From Microbacterium sp. LWO13-1.2 (GTDB lineage Bacteria; Actinomycetota; Actinomycetes; Actinomycetales; Microbacteriaceae), in assembly GCF_038397725.1 (NCBI RefSeq), contig NZ_CP151634.1, positions 682,001 to 746,000 on the forward strand: 64,000 nucleotides of DNA. The letters are read 5' to 3'. Below are positions 32,981 through 42,638 of the stretch, piece by piece. Under the pieces are notes generated by a model. That model did not search any database, was not told the DNA's origin, and saw nothing but the letters and a program-made list of their open reading frames with translations. Both the position numbers and the translations under genes were made by a program. How positions within the stretch are numbered: the first letter of the stretch is position 1; the number at the start of each line of letters is the position of its first letter.

Positions 32981-34540
32981 GTGCCGAACGCGTCTGCCTA
33001 CCGTGAGCTCGTCGACGAGCTCCGCGAACGGACGGCCACCGCCCGCCTCGGCGGGCCCGCGAAGTCCCGCGAGAAGCATGTCGCCCGCGGCAAACTGCTC
33101 GCGCGCGACCGCGTCGACCAGCTCCTCGACGTCGGCAGCCCCTTCCTCGAAGTCGCCCCGCTCGCCGGCTACGACCTCTACGGTGGCGACTGCCCATCCG
33201 GCGGCGTGGTCGCCGGCGTCGGACTGATCCACGGCCTGCACGTGATGGTCGTCGCCAACGACGCCACGGTGAAGGGCGGCACCTACTACCCGATCACGGT
33301 CAAGAAGCACCTGCGCGCGCAGGAGATCGCCGCCGAGAACCGGCTCCCCTGCGTCTACCTGGTCGATTCCGGCGGCGCCTTCCTGCCGATGCAGGACGAG
33401 GTCTTCCCCGACCGCGATCACTTCGGGCGCATCTTCTACAACCAGGCGCGGATGTCCCGCGACGGCATCCCGCAGATCGCGGCCGTCCTCGGCTCGAGCA
33501 CCGCCGGCGGCGCCTACGTCCCCGCGATGAGCGACGAGACAGTGATCGTCCGCGGCCAGGGCACGATCTTCCTCGGCGGACCGCCCCTGGTGAAGGCCGC
33601 GACCGGTGAGGTCGTCACGGCGGAAGAACTCGGCGGAGGCGAGGTGCACACCCGCGTCTCCGGTGTCGCCGATCACCTCGCCGAGAACGACGCCCATGCG
33701 CTGCAGATCGTCCGCGACATCGTTGCGACGCTCCCGCCGTCGCCCGCCTACGTCGTCGCCCCCGAAGAAGAGGTCGCCGCACCGGCGTCCGTCGACCTAC
33801 TCGATGTGGTCCCGGTCGAGCTGACCGTCCCTTACGACGCCCGCGAGATCATCCGCGCAGTCGTCGACGGCGGCGAGTTCGCCGAGTTCAAGCGCGAGTA
33901 CGGCACGACGCTGATCACGGCGTTCGCACGGATCCACGGGCACCGGGTCGGCATCATCGCGAACAACGGCGTGCTCTTCGGCGAATCGGCCGAGAAGGGC
34001 GCGCACTTCATCCAGCTGTGCGACCAGCGCCGCACCCCGCTGGTGTTCCTGCAGAACATCACCGGCTTCATGGTCGGCCGCGAGTACGAGGCCGGCGGCA
34101 TCGCCAAGCACGGCGCCAAGATGGTCAACGCCGTCGCCTGCGCCACCGTGCCGAAGCTCACCGTCGTCGTGGGCGGCTCCTTCGGCGCCGGCACGTACTC
34201 GATGTGCGGCCGCGCCTACTCGCCGCGTTTCCTCTGGCTCTGGCCCGGCGCGCGCGTCTCGGTGATGGGCGGACCGCAGGCGGCATCCGTGCTGTCGACC
34301 GTCCGTCGCGACCAGATCGAGGCCGCCGGCCGCACCTGGTCGGCCGAAGACGAGGCCGACTTCCAGGCTCCGATCCGCGCCGCCTACGACACGCAGGGCA
34401 GCCCGTACTACTCCACCGCTCGCCTGTGGGATGACGGCATCATCGAGCCGGACCAGACCAGAGACGTGCTCGGCCTCGCGCTCGACGTCATCATGCGGGC
34501 CCCCTTCGACCAGCCGGGCTACGGCGTCTTCAGGATGTGA
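32981..34540 (+). CDS. accD1: Acyl-CoA carboxylase carboxyltransferase subunit (methylcrotonyl-CoA type)
   Basis: A 519-residue carboxyltransferase with both crotonase-fold halves: [55 protein letters not shown] for acyl-CoA binding, and [21 protein letters not shown] plus [16 protein letters not shown] in the biotin-binding half. These are close to MccB/LiuB and mycobacterial AccD1. It transfers CO2 from biotin to 3-methylcrotonyl-CoA in leucine breakdown. GTG start at 32981 after GGAGGATCACC. It overlaps the biotin subunit gene by GTGA. Confidence 0.93.
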   Translation: MPNASAYRELVDELRERTATARLGGPAKSREKHVARGKLLARDRVDQLLDVGSPFLEVAPLAGYDLYGGDCPSGGVVAGVGLIHGLHVMVVANDATVKGGTYYPITVKKHLRAQEIAAENRLPCVYLVDSGGAFLPMQDEVFPDRDHFGRIFYNQARMSRDGIPQIAAVLGSSTAGGAYVPAMSDETVIVRGQGTIFLGGPPLVKAATGEVVTAEELGGGEVHTRVSGVADHLAENDAHALQIVRDIVATLPPSPAYVVAPEEEVAAPASVDLLDVVPVELTVPYDAREIIRAVVDGGEFAEFKREYGTTLITAFARIHGHRVGIIANNGVLFGESAEKGAHFIQLCDQRRTPLVFLQNITGFMVGREYEAGGIAKHGAKMVNAVACATVPKLTVVVGGSFGAGTYSMCGRAYSPRFLWLWPGARVSVMGGPQAASVLSTVRRDQIEAAGRTWSAEDEADFQAPIRAAYDTQGSPYYSTARLWDDGIIEPDQTRDVLGLALDVIMRAPFDQPGYGVFRM

Positions 34541-36582
34541 GTGAAGTGTTCGATACCGTCCTCATCGCCAATCGCGGCGAGATCGCCTGCCGCATCATCG
34601 CGACGCTGCGGCGTCTCGGCATCCGCTCGGTCGCCGTCTACAGCGACGCGGATGCCGGTGCTCGCCATGTCGCGCTGGCCGATGTCGCCATCCGGATCGG
34701 TCCGGCTCCTGCGGCGCAGAGCTACCTGAGCATCGACGCCGTGATCGCCGCCGCCCGCGAGACCGGGGCGCAGGCGATCCATCCGGGCTACGGTTTCCTC
34801 GCCGAGAACGCCGAGTTCGCGCAGTCGTGCGCCGACGCCGGCATCGTCTTCATCGGGCCCACGCCCGAGGCGATCCGCACGATGGGCGACAAGATCACCG
34901 CGAAGAACACGGTCTCCGCCCGCGATGTACCGACAGTCCCCGGCATCGCGCGCGTCGGGCTGGCGGACGCCGACCTCATCGACGCGGCGCCGGGCATCGG
35001 CTACCCACTGCTCATCAAGCCTTCTGCCGGCGGCGGCGGCAAGGGCATGCACGTCGTCTCCGAAGCCGGAGAACTGGCGGCGGCGATCGCCGCCGCGCGC
35101 CGTGAGGCACAGGCCAGTTTCGGCGACGACTCGCTGTTCCTGGAGCGCTACCTCACGACGCCCCGGCACATCGAGGTGCAGGTGCTCGCCGACCGGCACG
35201 GCAATGTGATCCACCTCGGCGAGCGCGAGTGCTCGCTGCAGCGACGCCATCAGAAGGTCATCGAAGAGGCGCCGTCGCCGCTGCTCGACGCGACGACCCG
35301 CGCCGCGATCGGTCTCGCCGCCTGCGAGACCGCCCGCAGTGTCGCCTACGAGGGCGCCGGCACGGTCGAGTTCATCGTCGAGGCGACTCGGCCGGACGAG
35401 TTCTTCTTCATGGAGATGAACACGCGGCTGCAGGTGGAGCATCCGGTCACCGAGCAGATCACCGGCATCGATCTCGTCGAGCAGCAGCTGCGCATCGCAG
35501 CGGGCGAGGTCCTCGCCATCGCCCAGGACGATGTCGTGCTGAACGGCCACAGCATCGAGGCGCGCGTCTACGCGGAGGACCCGCCGGCGGGCTTCCTGCC
35601 CACCGGCGGTCACGTCGACCTGGTCTCGCATCCGGCCGGGCCCGGCATCCGGGTGGACACCGCCATCGACACCGGACTCGACGTCTCGATCGACTACGAC
35701 CCGATGCTCGCCAAGGTCATCGCATGGGGCGCGACCCGCGACGAGGCCCGTCGTCGCCTGGTGCGCGCGCTCGATGAGACCGCTGTCTTCGGGTTCCCGG
35801 TGAACGTGGAGTTCATGCGCCTGCTGCTCGAGCTGCCCGAGGTGGTCGCCGGCGATCTCGACACCGGCCTGATCGCCCGACGGCTCGACGACATCGCGTT
35901 CGCCGAGGCCGGCGACCGGGTCTTCGCCGAGGCGGCACTACTGCTCGACTCTGCGGCACCGGTCGGCGGTGACCCGTGGCGGCGGCATGACGGCTGGCGC
36001 CTCGGGGATGCTGCGCCGCGGCGCTATGCGCTGCACTCCGGCGTGCACCGTCGCGTGGCCTTCGTGTCCGGATCGGGCACCGGACTCTCGGTGCGGGTCG
36101 AGCCGGTCGGCGACGAGCCTACGGCGGACGCCGCCCCTGTCGCGGCATCCGTCCGCCCCCGCGGCGACCACCGATACACGATCGACATCGCCGGCGAGGC
36201 GCGCACGATCTCTGCGATGACGTCGACCGGCCGGGTCGCGGTCGCACACGGCGGCGCGGTCTTCGACGTCGCCGTCGAGCGCCTCGCGCACGGCGCCGGC
36301 GAGGATGCGGCCAGCGTCCCCCAGCTCGATTCGCCGATGCCGGGCACGGTCGTGCTGGTGTCGGTCGAGAACGGCGCGCATGTCGAGGAGGGCGACCCGG
36401 TGATCGTCGTCGAGGCCATGAAGATGGAGCACGTGCTGCGCGCCGGCGTCTCCGGCACCGTGTCGTTGCGCGCCGCTCAGGGCGATACCGTGTCGCGAGG
36501 GCAGACGCTCGCCGTCATCACCCCCGCGGCATCCGCCGATGCCGGTGACGCCGACGACAGTGACGAGAGGGAGCAGCGATGA
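34537..36582 (+). CDS. accA1: Acyl-CoA carboxylase biotin carboxylase/carrier subunit
   Basis: A 681-residue three-part protein: biotin carboxylase (residues about 3-450: [31 protein letters not shown]-grasp loop, [14 protein letters not shown]), a linking domain, and a C-terminal biotinyl domain with EAMKMEHVL (biotin on the Lys). This is the alpha subunit that works with the preceding carboxyltransferase. GTG start in a GTGA overlap (34537-34540) and an ATGA overlap with the MaoC gene downstream. Confidence 0.95.
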   Translation: MSEVFDTVLIANRGEIACRIIATLRRLGIRSVAVYSDADAGARHVALADVAIRIGPAPAAQSYLSIDAVIAAARETGAQAIHPGYGFLAENAEFAQSCADAGIVFIGPTPEAIRTMGDKITAKNTVSARDVPTVPGIARVGLADADLIDAAPGIGYPLLIKPSAGGGGKGMHVVSEAGELAAAIAAARREAQASFGDDSLFLERYLTTPRHIEVQVLADRHGNVIHLGERECSLQRRHQKVIEEAPSPLLDATTRAAIGLAACETARSVAYEGAGTVEFIVEATRPDEFFFMEMNTRLQVEHPVTEQITGIDLVEQQLRIAAGEVLAIAQDDVVLNGHSIEARVYAEDPPAGFLPTGGHVDLVSHPAGPGIRVDTAIDTGLDVSIDYDPMLAKVIAWGATRDEARRRLVRALDETAVFGFPVNVEFMRLLLELPEVVAGDLDTGLIARRLDDIAFAEAGDRVFAEAALLLDSAAPVGGDPWRRHDGWRLGDAAPRRYALHSGVHRRVAFVSGSGTGLSVRVEPVGDEPTADAAPVAASVRPRGDHRYTIDIAGEARTISAMTSTGRVAVAHGGAVFDVAVERLAHGAGEDAASVPQLDSPMPGTVVLVSVENGAHVEEGDPVIVVEAMKMEHVLRAGVSGTVSLRAAQGDTVSRGQTLAVITPAASADAGDADDSDEREQR

Positions 36583-37103
36583 GTGGCCAGCGCATCGAGC
36601 AGCGCGGACTCTACTTCGAGGAGTTCGAAGAGGGTTCGGTGTACCTGCACCGCCCTGGCCGCACGGTCACCGAGGCCGACAACGTTCTCTTCACGACGCT
36701 CACGATGAACACGCAGGCGCTGCATCTGGATGCCGCGTGGAGCGCCGGCACCGAGTTCGGCGAGCGGCTGGTGAACAGCATGTTCACCCTGTCGACCCTG
36801 GTCGGACTCTCGGTGTCGCAGCTGACCATGGGCACGATCGTCGCGAACCTCGGCTTCAGCGACGTGTCGTTCCCCGCGCCCGTCCGCGTCGGCGACACCC
36901 TGTACGCCGAGACGCTGATCGTGTCGAAGCGGCGCTCGTCGTCGCGGCCCACCCAGGGCATCGTGCAGTTCGAGCACACCATGCGCAACCAGGACGGCAC
37001 GGTCGTCGCGGTCGCGACCAGGTCGACGCTGATGCAGTGCCTGCCTGCGACATCCGAGGCCGAGCCGGCATCCGACGCCGAGCCGGCATCCGAGGAGTCC
37101 TGA
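36579..37103 (+). CDS. MaoC-like dehydratase/hydratase
   Basis: A 174-residue hot-dog-fold protein: [37 protein letters not shown] (the Asp/His active-site helix in a divergent form) and [14 protein letters not shown]. In the mycobacterial leucine/itaconate cluster the equivalent protein hydrates 3-methylglutaconyl-CoA to (R)-HMG-CoA. The gene order here supports that assignment. The last 15 residues are Glu/Ala/Ser-rich repeats. Its stop overlaps the next start as TGATG. Confidence 0.88.
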   Translation: MSGQRIEQRGLYFEEFEEGSVYLHRPGRTVTEADNVLFTTLTMNTQALHLDAAWSAGTEFGERLVNSMFTLSTLVGLSVSQLTMGTIVANLGFSDVSFPAPVRVGDTLYAETLIVSKRRSSSRPTQGIVQFEHTMRNQDGTVVAVATRSTLMQCLPATSEAEPASDAEPASEES

Positions 37104-37897
37104 TGAACGGTCCCGCTCTCCTGTTCTGCCCCGGCGACCGCGGCGACCGGTACGAGAAGGCGCTCGCAGCGGCCGACTCGGTCATCCTCGACCTCGAAGA
37201 CGCCGTGGCGCCCGACGACAAGCCCGCCGCGCGGGAGCAGGTGGCGGCATCCGCTCTCGATCCCGCCCGCGTGATCGTGCGGGTGAATCCGGCGACCACC
37301 GCCGAGCATCCGCTCGACCTCGAGACGCTGGCTCGCACCGAGTACCGCACCGTGATGCTCGCCAAGACCGAGAGCACCACCGACCTCGATGCTCTGCACG
37401 CCGGCGGCTACCGGGTGCTCGCGCTCTGCGAGACGGCGACCGGCGTCGAGCGCGCGGGCGAGATCGCTGCGCATCCGGCCGTGATCGGCCTGATGTGGGG
37501 TGCGGAAGATCTGATCGCGAGCATGGGCGGGCGCTCGAGTCGATACGACGACGGCCGCTACCGCGACGTCGCCCGCTACGCGCGTTCGCGGGTGCTCATC
37601 GCCGCGAAGGCCGCCGGGAAGCTCGCCATCGACGCAGTGCACGTCGACATCGCGGACACCTCCGGTCTTCAGGACGAGGTGTCGGATGCCGCCGCCAGCG
37701 GCTTCGACGCCACGGCCTGCATCCACCCGTCGCAGGCCGCCGTCATCCGCGACGGATTCGCCGCGACGCCGGAAGAGGCCGCATGGGCCGAGCGCGTGCT
37801 CGCCGAGGCCGCCGTGCAGCCCGGGGTGTTCCGCTTCGAGGGGAAGATGGTCGACGAGCCCGTGCTGCGCCAGGCCCGCGCCATCCTCGGGCGTTAG
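37103..37897 (+). CDS. CitE-like beta-hydroxyacyl-CoA lyase
   Basis: A 264-residue HpcH/HpaI-aldolase (TIM barrel) protein: LLFCPGDRGDRYEKALAAADSVILDLEDAV with the metal-binding Glu/Asp, LCETATGVERAGEIA, GLMWGAEDLIASMG, and ACIHPSQAAVI near the C-terminus. The family includes mycobacterial Rv2498c, a lyase for (R)-HMG-CoA and methylmalyl/citramalyl-CoA found in an equivalent gene set (CitE, MaoC, FadE, AccA1, AccD1). Predicted product here: acetyl-CoA plus acetoacetate. A GAGGAG site precedes the ATG. Confidence 0.9.
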   Translation: MNGPALLFCPGDRGDRYEKALAAADSVILDLEDAVAPDDKPAAREQVAASALDPARVIVRVNPATTAEHPLDLETLARTEYRTVMLAKTESTTDLDALHAGGYRVLALCETATGVERAGEIAAHPAVIGLMWGAEDLIASMGGRSSRYDDGRYRDVARYARSRVLIAAKAAGKLAIDAVHVDIADTSGLQDEVSDAAASGFDATACIHPSQAAVIRDGFAATPEEAAWAERVLAEAAVQPGVFRFEGKMVDEPVLRQARAILGR

Positions 37898-38093
37898 TCC
37901 CGCGCTCACCTGCCTGCCTGCAATCTCGCAGAACAGCAGCAATCTCGCAGGCATCCGCCGAATCTCTGCGAAGTTCGCGCAGATCTGCGAAGTTCGTGTC
38001 GCACCCGAAGCCAACAGGGGACGCAGATTGCCGCTTCCGGTCGCGTGAGGCGGCAATACGCGACCCCTCCCGAGGAGAGAGAGCCCAGAGACC
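37898..38093. repeat. Repeat-containing spacer between convergent genes
   Basis: No gene is seen. The stretch has two copies of GCAATCTCGCAG (37920-37931 and 37939-37950) and two of TCTGCGAAGTTCG (37965-37977 and 37984-37996). The latter resembles the TGCGAAG repeats at 2606-2666 and 41644-41682. The rest shows no clear terminator. Confidence 0.6.
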
Positions 38094-38678
38094 TCAGGAC
38101 GCGGCGAGCACCCGGAGAGCCGACGACGCGAGGATGTCGCGCACGTCATCAGACTCGGCGTTGTCGGGATTGTGCGAGGTCGAGTTGAGCAGGCCGAAGA
38201 CCGCGTGCATGACGATCTGCAGGTGCGCGGTCGGCACGGCGGGGCGGATGCGGCTGACGACGTCAACCCAGAGGTTGAGGTACTGGCGCTGCAGCATCCG
38301 CACGCGCCGGTTCGCCTCGTCGGGGAGAGTACCGAGCTCTCGATCCTGCACGCGGATGATGTCGCGATGCGCGAGCGCGAACTCGAGGTGGAAGTCGACC
38401 AGGTCGCGCAGCAGCGCCTCGTCGGAATCGTGCGGCTTCTCGACGATGTCCTTGCCCCCCTGCAGGAGGTACTCGCTGATGCCGAGCAGGATCTCCTCGA
38501 GCATCGCCTCCTTGCTCGGGAAGTGCCGGTAGAGCGCCGGTCCGCTGACGCCGATCGCCGCCCCGAGTTCACCGATGGAGACGGCGTGGAATCCGCGCTC
38601 AGCGAAGAGCCGCGCGGCGGCGTCGAGGAACCGCCGGCGCGTCCGCGCCTTCCCCGTTGCTCGCGCCGTTGCCATCAC
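38094..38678 (-). CDS. TetR family regulator of acyl-CoA catabolism genes
   Basis: A 194-residue TetR protein: helix-turn-helix at residues about 12-58 (RRRFLDAAARLFAERGF, IGELGAAIGVSGPALYRHFP) and a helical ligand domain. A GTG at 38678 precedes ATG at 38675; either could start the protein. It is divergent from the acyl-CoA dehydrogenase gene, whose promoter holds two copies of an operator. A third copy precedes the carboxylase operon. The ligand is probably an acyl-CoA, by analogy with regulators of similar clusters. Confidence 0.9.
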   Translation of the reverse strand: MMATARATGKARTRRRFLDAAARLFAERGFHAVSIGELGAAIGVSGPALYRHFPSKEAMLEEILLGISEYLLQGGKDIVEKPHDSDEALLRDLVDFHLEFALAHRDIIRVQDRELGTLPDEANRRVRMLQRQYLNLWVDVVSRIRPAVPTAHLQIVMHAVFGLLNSTSHNPDNAESDDVRDILASSALRVLAAS

Positions 38679-38698
38679 GTCCCGATGCTACCGCCCCC

Positions 38699-38752
38699 TG
38701 GACATTCCGGTAAACGGTCGATAACCTATATTTCAGTTATCGATCGTTTACC
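38699..38752 (+). promoter_or_regulatory. Promoter with two TetR operators before the acyl-CoA dehydrogenase gene
   Basis: The -35 TGGACA (38699-38704) and -10 TAACCT (38722-38727) are 17 bases apart. GGTAAACGGTCGATAACC (38709-38726) lies in the spacer and GTTATCGATCGTTTACC (38736-38752) just downstream. They are inverted copies of each other with one mismatch, and each is itself nearly palindromic around CGATCG. Confidence 0.75.
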
Positions 38753-38780
38753 AAGCGTGCCCGAGGGAAAGTGGGTCCCC

Positions 38781-39938
38781 ATGTCCGAGTCGCTGCAGTC
38801 CGAGCTTCCCGACGAGTACCGCCAGCTGTCGGCGGCCGTGCGCGACTTCACGAACGAGGTCGTCGCTCCCGTCTCTGCGAAGCACGACCGGGAGCACTCG
38901 TTCCCCTACGAGGTCGTGGCCGGGATGGCCGAGATGGGCCTGTTCGGCCTGCCGTTCCCCGAGGAGTACGGCGGCATGGGCGGCGACTACTTCGCCCTCT
39001 GCCTCGCCCTCGAAGAGATCGCGAAGGTCGACCAGAGCGTGGCGATCACCCTCGAGGCCGGCGTCTCGCTCGGTGCGATGCCGGTGTACCGCTTCGGCAC
39101 CGAGGAGCAGAAGCAGCAGTGGCTCCCCCAGCTCGCCTCGGGTGAGGCGCTCGGGGCCTTCGGCCTGACCGAACCGGATGCCGGCAGCGACGCCAGCGGC
39201 ACCCGCACCACCGCGAAGCAAGACGGCGACGAGTGGGTGATCAACGGCAGCAAGCAGTTCATCACGAACTCCGGCACCGACATCACCTCTCTCATCACGC
39301 TCACCGCGGTCACCGGCGAGACCGCCAAGGGTAAGGAGATCTCCACGTTCCTGGTTCCCGCCGGCACCCCGGGGCTGACGGTCGCTCCGCCCTACGACAA
39401 GGTCGGCTGGAACGCCTCCGACACGCATGGCCTCGCCTTCGACGACCTGCGGATCCCGAGCGAGAACCTCCTCGGCGAGCGCGGCCGCGGCTACGCGAAC
39501 TTCCTGCGCATCCTCGACGAGGGGCGCATCGCGATCGCCGCGCTCGCGGTCGGTGCGGCGCAGGGATGCGTCGACGAGAGCGTCCGCTATGCGAAGGAGC
39601 GCCACGCCTTCGGCACGAACATCGGCAGTCACCAGGCGATCGCCTTCAAGATCGCTCGGATGGAGGCGCGCGCCCACGTCGCCCGACGTGCCTACTACCA
39701 GGCGGCTGCTCTGCTGCTGGCCGGCAAGCCGTTCAAGCAGGAGGCGGCGATCGCGAAGCTCGTCGCGAGCGAGGCTGCGATGGACAACTCCCGCGACGCG
39801 ACGCAGATCTTCGGCGGCAACGGTTTCATGAACGAGTACCCGGTCGCTCGGCACTACCGCGACTCGAAGATCCTCGAGATCGGCGAGGGCACGACCGAGG
39901 TCCAGCTGATGCTGATCGCGCGCGGCCTCGGACTCTGA
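38781..39938 (+). CDS. Acyl-CoA dehydrogenase
   Basis: A 385-residue flavoenzyme with the three-domain ACAD fold: FGLPFPEEYGGMGGDYFAL, GAFGLTEPDAGSDASG (FAD/acyl-CoA loop), SDTHGLAFDDLRIP and the C-terminal ILEIGEGTTEVQLMLIARGL. The Glu in EIGEGT sits where medium/short-chain enzymes keep their catalytic base, whereas isovaleryl-CoA dehydrogenases have it elsewhere. The substrate could therefore be another short branched acyl-CoA. The start ATG at 38781 gives normal length; a reading from further upstream would cross the operators. First step of the cluster's pathway. Confidence 0.92.
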   Translation: MSESLQSELPDEYRQLSAAVRDFTNEVVAPVSAKHDREHSFPYEVVAGMAEMGLFGLPFPEEYGGMGGDYFALCLALEEIAKVDQSVAITLEAGVSLGAMPVYRFGTEEQKQQWLPQLASGEALGAFGLTEPDAGSDASGTRTTAKQDGDEWVINGSKQFITNSGTDITSLITLTAVTGETAKGKEISTFLVPAGTPGLTVAPPYDKVGWNASDTHGLAFDDLRIPSENLLGERGRGYANFLRILDEGRIAIAALAVGAAQGCVDESVRYAKERHAFGTNIGSHQAIAFKIARMEARAHVARRAYYQAAALLLAGKPFKQEAAIAKLVASEAAMDNSRDATQIFGGNGFMNEYPVARHYRDSKILEIGEGTTEVQLMLIARGLGL

Positions 39939-39960
39939 ACGGGCGAGTAGGCTCGCCCCC

Positions 39961-41103
39961 ATGAGCACGAATGACGCGGTCATCGTCGCCGCGAAACGTA
40001 CCGCGGTCGGCGTCGGCAAGCCCGAGAAGGGCGCTCTGTCCGGCATCCATTCGGTCGATCTCTCCACCTACCCGATCCGCGCCGTCCTCGCCGAGACCGG
40101 GATCGATCCGGCACTGATCGACGACGTCATCTGGGGGTGCGTGTCGCAGGTCGGCGAGCAGTCCTTCAACGTCGGGCGCAACGCCGTGCTCGCGGCCGGG
40201 CTTCCGGAGTCAGTGCCGGGCCGGACGGTCGATCGACAGTGCGGGTCCTCACAGCAGGCGATCCAGGATGCCGCGGCATCGCTCATCGCCGGATACGCCG
40301 ACGTCGTGATCGCCGGCGGCGTCGAGGTGATGTCTCGTACGCCGATGTTCTCCAGCACCGGAGGCCTCGACCCCTTCGGCACGCTCATGCACGAGCGGTA
40401 CCCGAACCTGGGGAATCAGGGCGTCGGCGCCGAGCTGATCGCCGCGAAGTGGGGTCTCAGCCGCACCGATCTCGACAGCATCGCGGTCGAGTCGCATGCG
40501 CGGGCGGCGGATGCCGTGCAGCGCGGACTCTTCGCAGAGGAGATCGTTCCCGTCGGTGACGTGGTCACGGATCAGGGCATCCGCCCCGGGAGCACGCTCG
40601 AGAAGCTGGCGACGTTGCCGAGCCCGTTCGTCGAGAACGGGCTCGTGACGGCGGGCAACGCCTCGCAGATCTCCGACGGTGCGGCGGCCGTGCTCATGAT
40701 GACGAGCGCGAAGGCCGCGTCTCTGGGACTGACGCCGATCGCCCGGGTGCACAGCGTCGCCGTGGTCGGATCGGACCCGATCATGATGCTGACCGGTCCG
40801 ATCGCGGCGACCGCGAAGGTGCTGCAACGGGCCGGGCTCTCGGTCGACGACATCGGAGCGTTCGAGGTGAACGAGGCGTTCGCGTCCGTGCTCGGCGCCT
40901 GGCTGCAGGAAACCGGCGCGGACCCGGCGAAGGTCAATCCGCGCGGCGGTGCGATCGCACTGGGGCATCCGCTCGGAGCATCCGGCGCACGACTCACCAC
41001 GACGCTGCTGCACCACATGCGCGCGAACGGCATCCGCTACGGACTGCAAACGATGTGCGAGGGCGGCGGCATGGCCAACGCCACCATCTACGAACTGCTC
41101 TGA
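39961..41103 (+). CDS. Acetyl-CoA acetyltransferase (thiolase)
   Basis: A 380-residue thiolase with the nucleophilic Cys in VDRQCGSSQQA, the FEVNEAFASV loop, and the GHPLGASGAR and CEGGGMANA motifs supplying the active-site His and second Cys. It should interconvert acetoacetyl-CoA and two acetyl-CoA, which completes the acyl-CoA route. No acetoacetate CoA-transferase is present in the window, so that step must be encoded elsewhere. It follows the dehydrogenase by 22 bases. TAGGCT seven bases before the ATG may also give a separate leaderless transcript. Confidence 0.94.
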   Translation: MSTNDAVIVAAKRTAVGVGKPEKGALSGIHSVDLSTYPIRAVLAETGIDPALIDDVIWGCVSQVGEQSFNVGRNAVLAAGLPESVPGRTVDRQCGSSQQAIQDAAASLIAGYADVVIAGGVEVMSRTPMFSSTGGLDPFGTLMHERYPNLGNQGVGAELIAAKWGLSRTDLDSIAVESHARAADAVQRGLFAEEIVPVGDVVTDQGIRPGSTLEKLATLPSPFVENGLVTAGNASQISDGAAAVLMMTSAKAASLGLTPIARVHSVAVVGSDPIMMLTGPIAATAKVLQRAGLSVDDIGAFEVNEAFASVLGAWLQETGADPAKVNPRGGAIALGHPLGASGARLTTTLLHHMRANGIRYGLQTMCEGGGMANATIYELL

Positions 41104-41124
41104 GTCAGCGGCCGGCGCAGCGAC

Positions 41125-41346
41125 GGTCGCAGATGGTCGTCTCTCGGCGAATGATGCGACCAAGTACGTCCTCTCCCGGTGCGCTTCCTCCATGCGCGGG
41201 TCGCAGATGGTCGCCTCTCGACCGCCGACGCGACCAAGTACGTCCCCTCACGGCGCGCACCCTCCACACGAGGGTCGCAGATGGTCACCACTGGGCGAAC
41301 GATGCGACCAGGTGCGTCCCCTCACGGCGCCGGCGCGGGAGTTCGG
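41125..41346. repeat. Three tandem 74-bp repeats
   Basis: Units start at 41125, 41199 and 41273, exactly 74 bases apart, each beginning GGTCGCAGATGGTC. Each also contains (T/C)GCGACCA about 30 bases in, which pairs with the start (GGTCGCA/TGCGACC), followed by AGTACGTCC or GGTGCGTCC and a less conserved tail. No gene overlaps it convincingly. Confidence 0.9.
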
Positions 41347-41379
41347 CCCGCAACGCCGCTGACGGCGCACAATGGACTC

Positions 41380-41607
41380 ATGGGACTGTTCCAGAACCGA
41401 CCGGAAGAACAAGAGAACGTGTGGGCCGGCCTGCCCGCGGAGCCGCGCGGCGACGAGGACCAGGTCGACACGCTCTCGACCTCGTCGGTCGACCCGCTGA
41501 CCGTGGGGCTCGGCGCCTCGGTCAGCTCGATCGTGTTCCCCGTCGCGCCGCCCGCACCGGAGGCGGTCGTGATCGAGGATGCCGAGCCGAAGGACCCCGA
41601 GGACTGA
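41380..41607 (+). CDS. Small acidic hypothetical protein, 75 residues
   Basis: It begins MGLFQNRPEEQENVWAGLPA and ends VIEDAEPKDPED. The protein is strongly acidic, low in aromatic residues, with no signal or membrane helix, and looks largely unstructured. CACAAT six bases before the ATG is a possible leaderless -10. Codon usage matches neighbours. No function can be assigned. Confidence 0.6.
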   Translation: MGLFQNRPEEQENVWAGLPAEPRGDEDQVDTLSTSSVDPLTVGLGASVSSIVFPVAPPAPEAVVIEDAEPKDPED

Positions 41608-41643
41608 GCCCGCGGCGCGCTCTGCGCTCTGCCGGACTTCTGC

Positions 41644-41682
41644 GCCTTCTTCGCACGAATCCGAGGAATTCCTGCGAAGTAG
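41644..41682. repeat. Dispersed intergenic palindromic repeat (TGCGAAG family), copy 3
   Basis: CTTCGCA (41649-41655) pairs with TGCGAAG (41673-41679), and the palindrome AGGAATTCCT lies between them. The sequence is similar to 2606-2666. It lies between two plus-strand genes. Confidence 0.55.
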
Positions 41683-41754
41683 GTGCGATTCTCCGTGGGA
41701 AGCGCACGCCCGGACGCGCCGGAGCACCCACCCGGCCACCGTTACGGTGGAGGG

Positions 41755-42534
41755 ATGACGATCACCGCCGCCGCAGACGGCTCCGCCCTGGGCAATCCGG
41801 GCCCGAACGGCTGGGCTTGGTACATCGACGACGCGAACTGGGCGGCCGGCGGATCGCCGCACGGCACGAACAATCAGGGCGAGCTGCAGGCCGTGCTCGA
41901 ACTGCTTCGGGCGACAGCCGGCAGTGACGAGAAGCTCGTGATCGAGTGCGACAGCCGCTACGTGATCGACTCGGTGACCAAGTGGATGCCGGGTTGGAAG
42001 CGCCGCGGATGGCGCAAGGCCGATGGTGGGCCGGTGCTCAACCGCGAGCTGATCGAGGGTATCGACGAGGCGATGCGCGGACGCGACATCCGTTTCGAGT
42101 GGGTGAAGGGGCACGCCGGGCACCCGCTGAACGAGGCCGCCGATGAGCGGGCGAACGCCGCCGCGAAGGCGTACCAGCAGAAGCAGGAACCCCGCCGCGG
42201 ACCCGGGTTCGTCGGCGCCGGAGGCGCGGGTGCCGCGGTCGCGGCATCGGCGCCCGTCGCGGCCGGGGCAGCCACCGCACGAGCGGATGCCGAGACTTCG
42301 GCCGATCGCGGCGCCGCCTCCGGGCAGCACCCCGCAGCATCCGCATCCGCATCCGTTGCGGCAGCAGCACCGCTCTGGGCGGAGATGTCCGATCTCCTCG
42401 ACGGCCTCGATGCCCCCCTGGCGGATCCGATCGAGTTGCGCCTCACACTTTCCGGCCCCGAGCACGCCCGCCTGCAGGATCGCGCTGCCGCCCAGGGCGT
42501 CTCCCTCGAAGAGGCACTGCGCCGCTTGATCTGA
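41755..42534 (+). CDS. rnhA: Ribonuclease HI with C-terminal extension
   Basis: A 259-residue protein. Residues 1-140 are RNase HI with the catalytic acidic residues in AAADGSALGNPGPNGW, NNQGELQAVLELL, VIECDSRYVIDSV and PLNEAADERAN, and the WVKGHAGH loop. It cleaves RNA in RNA-DNA hybrids. Residues about 150-215 are an Ala/Ser/Asp linker. The last 40 (IELRLTLSGPEHARLQDRAA...SLEEALRRLI) look like a ribbon-helix-helix-type strand-helix-helix element that RNase HI normally lacks. TTACGGT just before GGAGGG and ATG suggests either a very short leader or a leaderless start. Confidence 0.9.
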   Translation: MTITAAADGSALGNPGPNGWAWYIDDANWAAGGSPHGTNNQGELQAVLELLRATAGSDEKLVIECDSRYVIDSVTKWMPGWKRRGWRKADGGPVLNRELIEGIDEAMRGRDIRFEWVKGHAGHPLNEAADERANAAAKAYQQKQEPRRGPGFVGAGGAGAAVAASAPVAAGAATARADAETSADRGAASGQHPAASASASVAAAAPLWAEMSDLLDGLDAPLADPIELRLTLSGPEHARLQDRAAAQGVSLEEALRRLI

Positions 42535-42638
42535 GCCTCGGGTTCACCCCGAGCACACCCTCGTCACCACGGGCACCGTCGGCGACCCCTTCGGCGCGCC
42601 CGGAAAGCCGACGGCATCCGATGGGCAGGCGGCCCTTC

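Noticed and set aside
36611..38093. Long minus-strand frames opposite the MaoC/CitE-like genes
   Set aside because: They have the Arg/Ser/His-rich composition of antisense frames in high-GC DNA and no domain.
41125..41346. CRISPR array or tRNA cluster
   Set aside because: Units are near-identical over their full 74 bases without unique spacers, and lack anticodon and TPsiC arm sequences and a CCA-type acceptor stem.
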